The notes: a model not told the origin generated them from the sequence alone. Numbered from the stretch's first letter, positions 35,723-46,059 are shown. The stretch: 64,000 bases of DNA from Cherax quadricarinatus (GCF_038502225.1 NC_091312.1:35647626-35711625), one strand, 5' to 3'. Numbers and translations: made by a program.

Positions 35723-38700
35723 TCATCTATACAGGTTATTTACATTTAACCCCAACTCTGCTAGGGTAAGATTGGCATATGCAGAATGGGTGTCATCTCT
35801 GGGAGGATCAAACTCTGTAGCATTGGCTAGCTCATGCTGTATTTGAGGCAAATCTGAATTGGAAGTTACAAATGATACTTGAGGATTTCTCAATACCTGT
35901 CGTGTACGTAGGGAATAACGACATTCAGGTTGATCGTCTGACTGAGTATCAGAGGAAGAGAGTACAGGATCAGGAGGATTGTCAGAGTCTGTCACATTAG
36001 TCTGGGTTGGAACATCATTATCATCACATACTAACTTCATATGATCCAAATGCGATTCTTTATACTGACCAGTACTAATCTCTCTAACCTTATACTTATT
36101 ACCAGTGATATATTCAACTACTCGATAAGGACCAACAAACTTTTGATCAAGCTTTGGCATTGCAGACGTTTTGTTAAAGTTAATCAGCATAACTCTCGAA
36201 CCTACTTTGATTTTGGATGGCTTTGATCGAGTGTTTGCGACTCTTGTAAATTCAGCTGTTGATTTATGAAGTGTTTCACGGATTCTTCTAAAAACACTTT
36301 GAGCTAAGCTGGTACGAGTTGCTACGAAATCATCAGGGTTGTAATTTGGTTTCGGATTAGAATATAACAACTCATAAGGCAAACGTTTATCTACACCATA
36401 CAATGCATAATGTGGAGTGTCACCTATAGAAACATTGTAAGCAGAATTTATAGCACACTGCACATCAGGTATAACTTCATCCCAAGTTTCACTGTTGGGA
36501 TTGATAGTGGCTCTCAAGACATCAAGTACTTTCTTATTGGTTCGTTCCGCTAACCCATTGCTGGCAGGATGATGAGGAACAATGGTGGATTTAGAGATCT
36601 TGTACAAGGTACACAAATTTTCAAGAATTTCATTACAGAATTCACCTCCATTATCTGTTACTAGGGACTTAGGGGTGGTATGCCTGCAGATAATGCGTTC
36701 TTTAAACGCTTTAGCTACTGTCTCGGCAGTCTTATCTGCAATAGGAACTAACTCACAATATCTGGTGAAATGGTCTACCATAACACACAGATGTTTGTTG
36801 CCTTGGAGGGAACATTGGAAATTAGTTAACAAATCTAGCGCAACTCTTTCCCAAGGTTCGCTAGTAGTTGGATACACTTGGATTGGATTAGGACCATTAG
36901 CATTGCCTTTATGTTGCATGCAGACACTACATTTCTTAACATACTCAGAAATATCAGTTGCCATTCGAGGCCAAAAGTATTTCAATCTGGCTTGTTTTAC
37001 TGAACGATCCATACCAGGGTGTGCAACACCTGGTACATCGTGAACTAGCTGTAAGGCTACATTCACTAGTGACTGTGGAATTACTAACTGGTATACTCTT
37101 CTGCTAGGAGTACCCAACTCGGCTGTTCGATACAGTAATTCTTGGTTCATGACAAAGTCACTGATGGGTGCTGGAGGCTTCACATTCAGAATAAGATCTT
37201 CCTGGAGCAGGAATCGAATCACACCAGACCACATGGGATCTGTTCGTTGAGCATTCTTTACATCTTCAGCACTAAATGGAGGGTCTGCAGTTACTATACT
37301 AACATGTCGCGATAAGGCATCTGCGACTACATTTGACTTGCCAGGTAAATGCTCAAAGGTGGGATTGAACTCTTGGATAGTCAAGGTCCATCTAGCTAAC
37401 CTTCCAGTAGGTTGTTTGTTCTGGAATAAGGGTATCAGTGGAGCATGATCTGTCAAGACATGAACAGAGTACTGATAAATAATGTCTCGGAAGTGCTTTA
37501 AAGACCATACTATTGCTAAAGCTTCTTGCTCAGTTACTGTATAATTACGTTCAGCCTTTGTAAGGACGCGGCTAGCAAATGCAACTGCGTTGTACTTGCC
37601 ATCGGTCTTCTGAGCTAGCACGGCACCTATGCCAATTGAACTAGCATCAGTTGTCAGATAGAAAGGCTTAGAAAAATCTGGAAATTTCAAAATTGGAGCA
37701 GATGTTAGCTTTTCTTTTAGAGTTTGGAATGCTCTTTCTTGACGGAAGGTCCAAACAAAAGGAGCATCTTTCTTAAGCAACTCAGTTAGAGGAGCAGCTA
37801 TGGAAGAAAAATTGGCAATGAAAGATCTATAAAAACCTGCTAAGCCCACAAAGGATCTTACGGCATCAGCAGTTTTGGGAGTTGGAAAATTTAGTACTGC
37901 AGTTACTTTACTTTGGTCAGTCGTAACCCCTCTAGGAGTGACTACGTGACCAAGAAACTTAATTTCTGATCTGAAAAATTGACATTTAGACAGTTTGATC
38001 TTTAAATTGGCTTCTTCAAGCTTACCAAGTACTACATCAAGTCTTTTCAAGTGTGTATCCACGTCTTTAGACATGACGATTACGTCATCTAAGTACACCA
38101 TAGGTGCATTACCTATGAGACCTCTAAAGATATTAGTCATGAGCCTTGAGAACGTGATAGGGGAAGATCGTAATCCAAATGCCATACGGAGGTAGTGATA
38201 ATGACCTGTAGGAGTGGAGAATGCAGTTAGTTCTTGGCTGTCCTCGTGAAGAGGGACTTGCCAAAACCCTTGTAACAAATCTAGGGTTGAAAAGACTTTG
38301 TTATCTCCGATATTACGTAAAAGATCACCCAGTACAGGGAGTGGAAAGCGATCTGGAATGGTTTTTGCGTTTAACTTCCTAAAGTCAATTACTGGACGCC
38401 AAGTACCATCCTTCTTAGGTACTAGTATCAAGGGTGCATTCCAAGGTGAATTGCTAGGTGCAATAACTCCATCATCAAGCATTTGATTGATCAATTCTTC
38501 TGCGACAGCAACTTGTGAATGAGGCATTCTGTACGCAGGTATGTAGATAGGTCTAGTACCAGGTTCAAGTGGAATACGATGGGACAATAAGTTCGTTATA
38601 CCCATCTTCTCACCTGGTAAAGCAATGGCTTTACGACGTTTGTTCAACAGAGTCAACAAACGCTTGACTTCATCTGGGAAGTCAGTGGGAGCTAAGTCTT

Positions 38701-39952
38701 TCTCCTCAACTGGTGGAACAGATTGATCCAGTGAAGTGGATGAGGTCTCCCCGGCAGAAATAGCGCCGACCCACTGGTCAGGTGACAACTCATCCTCTAC
38801 CTGAACAGGGTAAGGATAGTGAACAAGGTCAACAAGATTGGTATTTGCTCTAAGGCGAACACTGTGACCAGAAGTGTTGGCCAGGTAGAAATAGATCTTA
38901 CTATCTCGTACAACATGTAAGGATGGTTCAACAAATAGACCTTTTACTTTGCAGGAATCACTGTCAACTAGGACGTTATCACCATCTGGAACACTAGGAA
39001 CAACTACAGACACTCTAGTGAGAGCACTAGCCGCAACAGAAACGTCTTTCTGCAGAGGGCATGTGACATCAACAAGAGATGGCATTACTAGTTGCAAGTA
39101 ATTGTTTTCCGACAAGGCGTCCCCTGTGGAGAAACTACTACTCGAACTAGCAGGCATTGCAGGGATAGGTTGTGCACTCAAGGCAATCTGAGCGTCCTCG
39201 GACACTTGAGGCATCGGACTATCCTGCAAATCTGAAGGTATAGGTGGAACACTGATGGGAGTGACAGAATTACCAGTGCCTGACCGCTTGGGTACGCTAC
39301 TGGAGAATGCATTAGCTTGTAAGGACTTAATCCGTACATCATACTCTGCAGCAGTATAACAGATTTCTGATCCAAGCTGGTAACCCCAGAATGGAACGAT
39401 CAAGTCGTCAATTTGTGCATGCCATCGATAAGGGTCGAGCACAATGCGTAAGTCTCGCATGGAAGCAAATCCCAGTAGAAGGTCACCAGGGAAAGTAATC
39501 TGGTCGACAACAAAGAAGGAAACAGTGAAGTCTCTACCTTGGATAGAAAAGGTTAGGGAAGTCCGACCTCGGACACGCAGGTGAGAACCAGATACTCCAC
39601 TAAGGGAGGACACAGGAGTCGGTTCTACGAGAAGGACATGTCGTAACTTCTTATCCTTAAACAAACTAGACCTAATAATATTGATTTGCGCACCAGAGTC
39701 CATGAACAATTGAACGGGCGCATTATAAACAGATGCTTGCACTATAGGGCCTATGGTTGCATTGGAAGTTATGTGCAAACAAAAAGGTGGATTTTCATCA
39801 GAAAAGACTTGTTCTACTCCATCCCCAAAATCATCTATGTCAGAGACATGTGAAGCAACAACCTCAGCAGGGTTGTCATTCTCGAGACTGCTTAAGGCTT
39901 CAAAGGAATTGTGAACGGGGATGGTGTACTCATTATCACCTACTGTCACCAT
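35723..39952 (-). CDS. pol: Pol polyprotein of Ty3/gypsy-type retrotransposon
   Basis: 1409 codons, uninterrupted. Domains in order: aspartic protease with DSGA at residues 85-88; reverse transcriptase with the catalytic YLDD at about residue 620; RNase H from LTTDASSIGIGAVLAQ at about 764 to LPGKSNVVADALSRH at about 880; integrase zinc finger H-H-C-C at about 970-1010 (HPGMDRSVKQARLKYFWP, then CSVC); DDE core with D near 1037, D in LVTDNGGEF near 1100 and E in NGLAERTNKK near 1136; GPY-like module (FVGPYRVVEY) near 1270. All catalytic residues I can check are present. The ATG overlaps the gag stop by 7 nt (ATGGTGA) in the -1 frame, so expression could use frameshifting or termination-reinitiation. 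I find no clear slippery heptamer just before the stop. Confidence 0.95.
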   Translation of the reverse strand: MVTVGDNEYTIPVHNSFEALSSLENDNPAEVVASHVSDIDDFGDGVEQVFSDENPPFCLHITSNATIGPIVQASVYNAPVQLFMDSGAQINIIRSSLFKDKKLRHVLLVEPTPVSSLSGVSGSHLRVRGRTSLTFSIQGRDFTVSFFVVDQITFPGDLLLGFASMRDLRIVLDPYRWHAQIDDLIVPFWGYQLGSEICYTAAEYDVRIKSLQANAFSSSVPKRSGTGNSVTPISVPPIPSDLQDSPMPQVSEDAQIALSAQPIPAMPASSSSSFSTGDALSENNYLQLVMPSLVDVTCPLQKDVSVAASALTRVSVVVPSVPDGDNVLVDSDSCKVKGLFVEPSLHVVRDSKIYFYLANTSGHSVRLRANTNLVDLVHYPYPVQVEDELSPDQWVGAISAGETSSTSLDQSVPPVEEKDLAPTDFPDEVKRLLTLLNKRRKAIALPGEKMGITNLLSHRIPLEPGTRPIYIPAYRMPHSQVAVAEELINQMLDDGVIAPSNSPWNAPLILVPKKDGTWRPVIDFRKLNAKTIPDRFPLPVLGDLLRNIGDNKVFSTLDLLQGFWQVPLHEDSQELTAFSTPTGHYHYLRMAFGLRSSPITFSRLMTNIFRGLIGNAPMVYLDDVIVMSKDVDTHLKRLDVVLGKLEEANLKIKLSKCQFFRSEIKFLGHVVTPRGVTTDQSKVTAVLNFPTPKTADAVRSFVGLAGFYRSFIANFSSIAAPLTELLKKDAPFVWTFRQERAFQTLKEKLTSAPILKFPDFSKPFYLTTDASSIGIGAVLAQKTDGKYNAVAFASRVLTKAERNYTVTEQEALAIVWSLKHFRDIIYQYSVHVLTDHAPLIPLFQNKQPTGRLARWTLTIQEFNPTFEHLPGKSNVVADALSRHVSIVTADPPFSAEDVKNAQRTDPMWSGVIRFLLQEDLILNVKPPAPISDFVMNQELLYRTAELGTPSRRVYQLVIPQSLVNVALQLVHDVPGVAHPGMDRSVKQARLKYFWPRMATDISEYVKKCSVCMQHKGNANGPNPIQVYPTTSEPWERVALDLLTNFQCSLQGNKHLCVMVDHFTRYCELVPIADKTAETVAKAFKERIICRHTTPKSLVTDNGGEFCNEILENLCTLYKISKSTIVPHHPASNGLAERTNKKVLDVLRATINPNSETWDEVIPDVQCAINSAYNVSIGDTPHYALYGVDKRLPYELLYSNPKPNYNPDDFVATRTSLAQSVFRRIRETLHKSTAEFTRVANTRSKPSKIKVGSRVMLINFNKTSAMPKLDQKFVGPYRVVEYITGNKYKVREISTGQYKESHLDHMKLVCDDNDVPTQTNVTDSDNPPDPVLSSSDTQSDDQPECRYSLRTRQVLRNPQVSFVTSNSDLPQIQHELANATEFDPPRDDTHSAYANLTLAELGLNVNNLYR

Positions 39953-41211
39953 GGGACGGTTTGACTGGGGCGCTCGAATTCCCCCGAATTGGAAGAACGA
40001 GCCTGGTTCTGGTTAGTTTGAGAAGTGAATGAATGAGCCTGGTTCTGGTTATTTTGAAAACCACGAGATCTGTTTCCTCGACGGGTTCTGCGGTTGGAAC
40101 GACCACGGAAAGATCTAGAGTACTGAAGGTTATAGAGAGCATTACACTCAGATGTGTCATGTCCATGTATTCTATGATAAGTACAGTAGGGAAGATCTGA
40201 GTACTCATCATCAGTACGACGTCTCTTAGGGTAACTATCAGGACAATTAATTGCAATATGTCCACGGAAACCACAGTTATAACAATTCCGCCGACTATGG
40301 TTACTGAATGTACTATGAATACTACGAGGTGTATAATGACTCTGTACACTGGTTCTTGGTGATCTCTGAGATGGTTGACGACTACGATTTGTCTCTGTGG
40401 CGCAAACAAGAGGTGGTGCAGACTGAGGCATATGTGTGACATTACTTTTAATACAAGGGAAAGTACCCTGGGGGCACAAGGAACGTACATGATTTAAGGC
40501 TGTAAGTGGTTCCATCGTTACAGTTGGAGGATCAGCCTCATAAGCACACACAGAAGCAGGTGGCATTAGTTCTTTAATTGCTCCAAAAGCTGCTATTTTA
40601 GCAATTGATTCTGTAAATGGTTTAGCCTCGTCAGGGAGAAAAGATGATGATTGGACAGCATTGATAAATGATGATAAAAGTTTGTCTAATCTAACAGCAA
40701 ATGCACTCAACGATTCAGTACTCATGGGTGTAGCATTCACTAGTTCTCTAAGAACGACATATGGATCAGCTGTTTTTACTGGGACAAGGAAAGAACGAAT
40801 CAGTTCCTCATATTGTGACCACTTAGTAAGATTCCTGAAGTCTCGCATATCAAGGAGATCAACAACGTGAACAGCAGCAGGAGATCGATAAAGAGCTTCT
40901 TTAGCAAGTCTGATAAGGCTTTCCTCTGAAGGAGGACCTTCACCTAGAGCACTAGCACGAGAACGAATGGCTGCAAACCATGCTTCAAGACTATGTACAT
41001 GGCCATTGAATAAAGGTAACGCATCAAGGGAATCACGAGTATAACTATAATATCTCGGTGTCTGGGTCGGTCTGTCAGTCGGTAAGGAACTATGAGGACT
41101 GATGACAGGACCAGCGGTAGCCTGAGAGGTCTGAGTGTCGACATTCACTAAAGTATCACTTGACGGTATGTGAGACATAATGGCAAAGTAGCACGAGAAC
41201 AAATAAGGCAA
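39946..41211 (-). CDS. gag: Gag-like protein of the LTR retrotransposon
   Basis: 421 codons. The central region (residues about 60-250) is helical and capsid-like, with LFNGHVHSLEAWFAAIRSRA and later LSAFAVRLDKLL. A zinc knuckle CX2CX4HX4C (CYNCGFRGHIAINC) lies at 310-323, and a variant CX2HX4HX4C (CTYHRIHGHDTSEC) at 343-356. An Arg/Asn/Gln-rich tail follows. Role: packaging of element RNA and particle assembly. A second Met at residue 12 (41178) could be the real start because the first eleven residues are hydrophobic and unlike the rest. The stop lies inside the pol start overlap. Confidence 0.9.
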   Translation of the reverse strand: MPYLFSCYFAIMSHIPSSDTLVNVDTQTSQATAGPVISPHSSLPTDRPTQTPRYYSYTRDSLDALPLFNGHVHSLEAWFAAIRSRASALGEGPPSEESLIRLAKEALYRSPAAVHVVDLLDMRDFRNLTKWSQYEELIRSFLVPVKTADPYVVLRELVNATPMSTESLSAFAVRLDKLLSSFINAVQSSSFLPDEAKPFTESIAKIAAFGAIKELMPPASVCAYEADPPTVTMEPLTALNHVRSLCPQGTFPCIKSNVTHMPQSAPPLVCATETNRSRQPSQRSPRTSVQSHYTPRSIHSTFSNHSRRNCYNCGFRGHIAINCPDSYPKRRRTDDEYSDLPYCTYHRIHGHDTSECNALYNLQYSRSFRGRSNRRTRRGNRSRGFQNNQNQAHSFTSQTNQNQARSSNSGEFERPSQTVPW

Positions 41212-43291
41212 AAATAATGAACAATAAAAAATGATATAAAATTCTAGAATTTAAATAAAAGATATACAACTAATTTTGCAGAAATAATAAAAATAATGTT
41301 TAAGATACACTGCAAGAGGAAGGAAAACTCAATTTAAAGGACTATTGACCAAGAAAAAAAAATTTACATTGAAATATACAAGTAAAAATATTACTGGAGA
41401 CTGAATTAAATTCAAAATGAGCTGTCTTTACTCTTGCTAATAAAGAAATTAATTAATTAAATTTTTTAAATCAATGTGAAAGTGTAAAATAAAATTATTA
41501 AATTGTTAACTGGGAAATTTAAGTATTTTCTAAGAATGCATAGACAAAATTAAAATATAAATCATAAAAATAGCAATAAAAGAAAATAATTCACTGCAGA
41601 ACAGGTTCAACTAAATAATTCACTTCAGAACAAGTGCAACAAAATAAAGTGTAGAAATCACTGCAGTAATAAAGTGTCACTGGGAAAACTTAGGTAAAAT
41701 AATGAATTAAAATATGAAGATCAAAAAAATAAACTGATTGAACACTTTAACTCTTAATTGTAAATTAGACAAAACAATTTACTCAGAGTAAGAAAACACT
41801 TTACGTTAAAAGTAATTGAAATTACATTAAGAGTGAATTTGTTCAAGAATTATAAAAATATGAAAAAATTAAAACACAGGTACAAAACAGGTAATATAAC
41901 ACTTACAGTGACGGAGCACACTTCATTAAAATATATTCTTACAACAAAATCCTGCTGTGGATACAACAAAATCTTGCTGTGACTGATATGACAAAAATTT
42001 GCTGGCAAAAATAATGGTACACAGTCTGCGAAAAAATTAGAGGAATGAGACACTGCTGGCATACGAAAAAAAAGACACACATAGCAATAATTGGATAATT
42101 TAGTATACTGGGGTGAATATCACTGCATGAAATACAATGACAATGGAGAATACAACGCTGAAAGAATACAATAAAAAAAAAATGAATCACTTCACACAGG
42201 GTGACTGACTGGTACACTACACAATAATACTTACTAGAGACAGGAGTAGCATAAAGAAAAACACAGAATAAAAATATAAGATAAGTGAAAACGCTGAAAA
42301 AATATTGTAAAAATACTGAGTCAAAGAAATACTGCGTTTACACTGAAAAAACACAAGGTTTAGAGTACACAAGCAATTTACTATAAATATCTCACACACG
42401 CAAATGTCTTTAAATGCAAGAAAATGTCTCAAGAAAATTATCACTGAAGTCTGGAGAAGTAGACGGGCGGTGAGGGCTGACGTCACCTACACTCACTGTT
42501 GTCGGAAGAATGCGCGTTCTCGTAGAACTCGCATAATTGGGTTGTCGTTGGCGCCAGCTACAATCTCTTGACCAATTATGTGAGCCAAAACAGTACTAGG
42601 ACCCGGTACAAGGGTGCAAACAACCACAGGTAGATGGGTGGATGGCTGGTGGAGAGTGGTGGTGGGAGAGAGTGGTGGGTGTGACTCTCGCTGGGGTACT
42701 GCCGCGCACCCCCCTCTACCCATGAAGGTGGCTTGATAACCCACTCTATGCCACAGGAATGGTGAAAACCACTCTTAGCATCCAACAGGGAGCACAAAGC
42801 GATATAGACAATACTTCAGAGGAACTTGGCTTACTTCTTACTGCGTGGCTTACTTCTCTCTCTCAGCTGGGTTAGAAGCTGGGTTGGCTGACTGGCTTAC
42901 CCCACGAGAATGGCTGACTGGAAGACGTGTAACGATGCACAAAGCACGGAGGAGCAGTTGGATGACAGGAGACAGGCTGGATGATAGGCTGACTGGCGTT
43001 CACTTCCACAGTCTGGCTTACTGACTGGCTTAATTGCAAAATCCGGGTCAACCCCTTGGAGATTGAAGCAATTAGCACACGAACTAAGCCAGGAAGCTTG
43101 AAACGGCTGCAACAGGCTTGCAGGCTGAAGGTTGTGAGTGAAGGTATAAACGGCTGGCTGGAGGGTGTGAGGGGAGTAGGCGACTGGCTGGAGATTCACC
43201 TTTGACCCTGCCGCTACTCACAACCAACCTTCTAACGCCTTGAATTACCCTTAAAAACGTAAATCCACGCTCCACACCGCTGTACACCATT
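41212..43291 (-). other. Leader of the LTR retrotransposon with candidate primer-binding site
   Basis: About 2.1 kb between the 5' LTR and gag, unusually long. Next to the LTR the minus strand reads AATGGTGTACAGCGG, so TGG starts 3 nt from the LTR edge (43289-43287), as expected for a tRNA primer-binding site; the tRNA is not identified. Bases 41230-42430 are A-rich, and 42840-43200 contain short repeats of GGCTGACTGGCTTA. No ORF over 110 codons is convincing. Confidence 0.65.
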
Positions 43292-43591
43292 TATCATGTG
43301 GGAGTTCGATACGTGGATTAGGTAAGAAATACTCACGTAGGCTGTTATTACGTATAATTGCTGTTATGTGGAGTGAGCCCTTGCCAGCCGCACCTATCTC
43401 CTTGGCTACACTCGTAATACTGACTAGCCGGCTGCAGTACCCTATGTGAGGGGGCCTTTGAACTGCTGAGGTCAGCACAATATGAATTCAGATAGTGACT
43501 CAGGCAGAGACGGTTGGTCGTTGAGTCAACGGACGGTTACTGGTAACTGGTTACTACTACTGAGACTGGTAACTGGTTACTACTACTGAGA
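43292..43591 (-). repeat. 5' LTR
   Basis: 300 bp, identical by eye to the outer 3' LTR. Followed on the plus side by the CAAG target-site duplicate and then by the right half of the interrupted family C element. Confidence 0.88.
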
Positions 43592-43611
43592 CAAGCTTCT
43601 CCTGTGTATGG

Positions 43612-43653
43612 ACTGATGAAGCCTCTGTGTGGCGAAACGTTTCCTTAATAAAG
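43612..43653 (+). ncRNA. Hammerhead-like ribozyme motif, family C, right (canonical core)
   Basis: Reads UAUGGA, CUGAUGA, extra A, helix II GCC/GGC with a UCUGUGU loop, GAAAC, GUU, then UCC. GGA pairs with UCC as helix I. C3-G8 and GAAA are intact, so this is one of the best candidates for activity in the window. The single extra nucleotide after CUGAUGA also occurs in a natural viroid hammerhead and is tolerated there. Confidence 0.65.
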
Positions 43654-43858
43654 ATACCCAAGAGTTGCACATGTGTCTAATTTATCAACGTGTCGGTTCT
43701 GTGAACCATTCATCTACAATCATATAGCCCCTGGAGAATGGTAGGTACTCAGGTTTGATGCAAAGTGGATGATAGCTCCAATTCATTTGAAGGTAATCTA
43801 ACGATTGTGTGTGTTAGTTACCATTTTGTCCTAGGCACATGTCGATTAGACACTAGGC

Positions 43859-43882
43859 CTGTTGTGTGTGTGTGTGTGTGTT
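43859..43882. repeat. Short (TG)n run
   Basis: About ten TG dinucleotides in otherwise AT-rich sequence. Confidence 0.85.
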
Positions 43883-43929
43883 AGTGGATTTATTAAATTA
43901 ATAGTCAACAATATATTGTAATAATGTTG

Positions 43930-44050
43930 GTAGAATTACCGACCATATGTAAAGTAAAAGGACACAAGTGCAACTAATGTGACATTTTTATTGTGGCAAC
44001 GTTTCGCTCTCCAGGAGCTTTGTCAAGCCGTTACAAACAATATATTACAC
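43930..44050 (-). mobile_element. Penelope-like end, family E
   Basis: The minus strand carries a hammerhead-like motif followed by an AATAAAAATGTCACATTAG stretch, a TTGCACTTGTGTCC block and a GGTCGGTAATTCTACC terminus. This is the same order of blocks as families A-D. A second, more decayed copy lies at 61590-61700. Confidence 0.6.
43995..44029 (-). ncRNA. Hammerhead-like ribozyme motif, family E
   Basis: Minus strand: GGC, UUGACAA, extra A, helix II GCUC/GAGC, GAAAC, GUU, GCC. GGC and GCC form helix I. U3-A8 replaces C3-G8. Confidence 0.6.
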
Positions 44051-44184
44051 ATTACAGAGGACGAACACTGAAATAGGCCTTCTCTAATTCAACCTCCAAT
44101 ATAAATGTTTGTCCAACTTATTTTTATGATACCCAAGTAATAGCTTTTATATCCTTTCACTCGTGTGCAAATTAATTGTATTAC

Positions 44185-44270
44185 TACTACTACGGTGACG
44201 TGTACTTAGTGGTGACGTGTACTTAGCTCTGTGAAGACCTGTTTGCACGCTCTCTACGAATTGAAGCAAG
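44185..44270 (+). promoter_or_regulatory. 5' UTR subrepeats of CR1-like LINE copy A
   Basis: Two tandem copies of GGTGACGTGTACTTAG precede ORF1. Copy B has three such copies at 47119-47185. Repeated 5' units often carry the internal promoter in LINEs; here that role is inferred. Confidence 0.55.
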
Positions 44271-45100
44271 ATGCCCTCCATCGAGCAACTTCACCAACAG
44301 CTTAAGGAAGAATTGAGGATGGCGAAGATGGAGATTCGGTGGCTGACCGAGGAAAACAAGAAGATTCGTAGTAGTCCTCCTGTTTTGAGTCCTCAGGTCA
44401 AGAAAGGAAACTGGTCAGTGGCTGGACAGCAGGGAACGAAGTTGATGATCAAGAAGACGAATGGAAAGGTAGAAATGATGAAGAGACTGCCATGGAAACT
44501 GTTGTGAAAACATCTAATACATTCTCAGTGCTACCCGACGAATATGAGTCGACTACTGGGAACGTCACGATGAACGACACCAAAGAAGGTAAGAATATTG
44601 TTGTTGTTGGGGATAGCCAAGTTAGGTATATGGATAGGGCATTCTGCTTGAAGGACAGGAGTAGGAGACAGAGGGTTTGCTTTCCTGGGGCTGGGATGGA
44701 GGATATTGTTAGCCATCTGGATGACATCATGAGAGGTAATGGGAGCAATCCTATTATCCGTCTCAGTCCTGGAGGCAACGATGTTGGCAGACGTAGGAGT
44801 GAAGACCTGATTAGCAGGTATAGGTCAGCAATAGAAACAATTAGGAGGAAGGGTGGGAACCCTGTCGTATGTGGTATTTTGCCAAGGAGAGGAGTTGGAA
44901 ATCAATGGTTGTCCAGGGCAATTGGTGTCAATTGCTGGCTGGACAAATACTGTAAGGAAAATGCGGTAACATTCATTGACAACTGGGACCTCTTCTATGG
45001 CAGAAATGACATGTATGCCAGGGATGGGGTTCACTTATCTAGGTCTGGGGTGGGAGCACTGGCAACTGTGGTGGAGGGAGCTGTTAGGACTTTAAACTAG
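44271..45100 (+). pseudogene. ORF1 of CR1-like LINE, copy A (frameshifted)
   Basis: The N-terminus MPSIEQLHQQLKEELRMAKM starts a coiled coil (to about residue 45) in one frame. The frame is lost at about 44490-44507, and the second frame carries an SGNH/GDSL-type esterase domain: VVGDSQVRYMDRA (block I), SPGGNDVGR (block III) and ARDGVHLSRSG (block V, catalytic D and H). Esterase-type ORF1 is typical of CR1/L2 LINEs. Compared with copy B it lacks a segment of about 50 codons between coiled coil and esterase. The block III context is SPGGND, while copy B has SAGGND. Confidence 0.8.
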
Positions 45101-45135
45101 GAATAGTTAGTGATACGGGTTTTGGCAGGAAAACA

Positions 45136-46059
45136 GTGAAGTCCCAGTGTAGTAATATGAGTTCTGGGGGAACTAGTAATAAGCAGAACGAGGTAGATAT
45201 TGAAAAGCCAGTGACACTGGGTGATAAGGACAGTAATAGGTTTAGTAGAAAAACAGAAATGAGCAGGAAGGGTAAAGAGAAAGGAGAGTCTTTCAATGTT
45301 TATTATGCTAATAGCCGTAGTGCTAGGAATAAGATGGACGAGTTGAGATTAGTTGCTAGTGCAGGTAACATTGATGTATTTGCCTTAACTGAGACGTGGT
45401 TTAATTCAAAAAGTCGGGACATGCCTGCGGAATGTCACATTCAGGGTTTTAAATTGTTCCAAGTAGATTGAAGTATCGGGAAAGGAGGTGGGGTGGCATT
45501 GTATGTCCGAGATCGCTTGAACTGTTGCATAAAAACGGGTATTAAGTCTGAAGTAACACATACAGAGTCTGTTTGGATAGAATTTTCAGAGGGGCATGAA
45601 AAACTGATTTTAGGAGTGATATACCGTCCCCCAAACTTAGGGACCAAGGGAAACTACTATGGGAGGAAATTGTTAAGGCCACAAGGCACGATAATGTAGT
45701 AATTCTAGGAGACTTTAACTTTAGTCATATTGATTGGAATTTCTTGACTGGGAATTTAGAATCATACGACTTCTTAGAAGTAGTTCAGGATTGTTTTTTG
45801 AAGCAGTTTGTGACAGAACCTACAAGGGGAAATAACCTGCTTGACTTAGTTCTGGCAAACAATGAATCCCTTGTTAATAATTCAGAAATTTCAGAGGAAC
45901 TGGGTGCTAGCGACCACAAATCAATTACATTTAGCATTGAATGGAAGTACGATAGTAGCGATAACTCAGTAACAGTCCCAGATTTTCGCTTAGCAGATTA
46001 CGATGGGCTTAGAGAACACTTATCTGTTGACTGGGGTAACGAAGAGAGCTATCAATATG
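45136..46059 (+). pseudogene. ORF2 endonuclease region of CR1-like LINE, copy A
   Basis: Encodes an APE-type endonuclease: NVYYANSRSARNKMDELR, FALTETWFNSKS (catalytic E), GVALYVRDRL, VIYRPPN, and later [10 protein letters not shown] and LGASDHKSI (catalytic D-H). A TGA stop at 45469 replaces a codon read as AGA in copy B. A 4-base deletion near 45642 (TTAGGGACC against TTAGATAGGGACC) shifts the frame. The copy is cut at 46059 by Penelope-like DNA. Confidence 0.85.

Larger units (their letters stand above)
34692..43591 (-). mobile_element. Ty3/gypsy-type LTR retrotransposon, apparently intact
   Basis: This 8.9-kb element lies on the minus strand. It has a 5' LTR (43292-43591), a candidate primer-binding site, a leader of about 2 kb, gag, pol and a 3' LTR that is tandemly duplicated. 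LTR copies 34692-34991 and 43292-43591 read as identical over 300 bp, and both ORFs are open, so insertion is recent. CAAG flanks it (34688-34691 and 43592-43595). No env ORF exists between pol and the 3' LTR. Domain order PR-RT-RH-IN and a GPY-like integrase tail place it in Metaviridae; I cannot name the clade. Confidence 0.92.
34542..43732. mobile_element. Nested composite: Penelope-like element (family C) split by an LTR retrotransposon
   Basis: ATCATATAGCCCCT flanks the whole segment at 34542-34555 and 43719-43732, a 14-bp target-site duplication. The outer element is 34556-34691 plus 43596-43718, about 260 bp before it was split. It consists of two inverted family C Penelope-like ends, each with a hammerhead-like motif. 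The 8.9-kb LTR element landed between them and made its own CAAG duplication. The insertion target itself is a copy of the AGCACTAAACC repeat (34517-34541). Confidence 0.8.

Noticed and set aside
36582..37043. Plus-strand ORF of 153 codons inside the pol region, and similar frames
   Set aside because: Antisense shadows of the pol gene with no recognisable domain.
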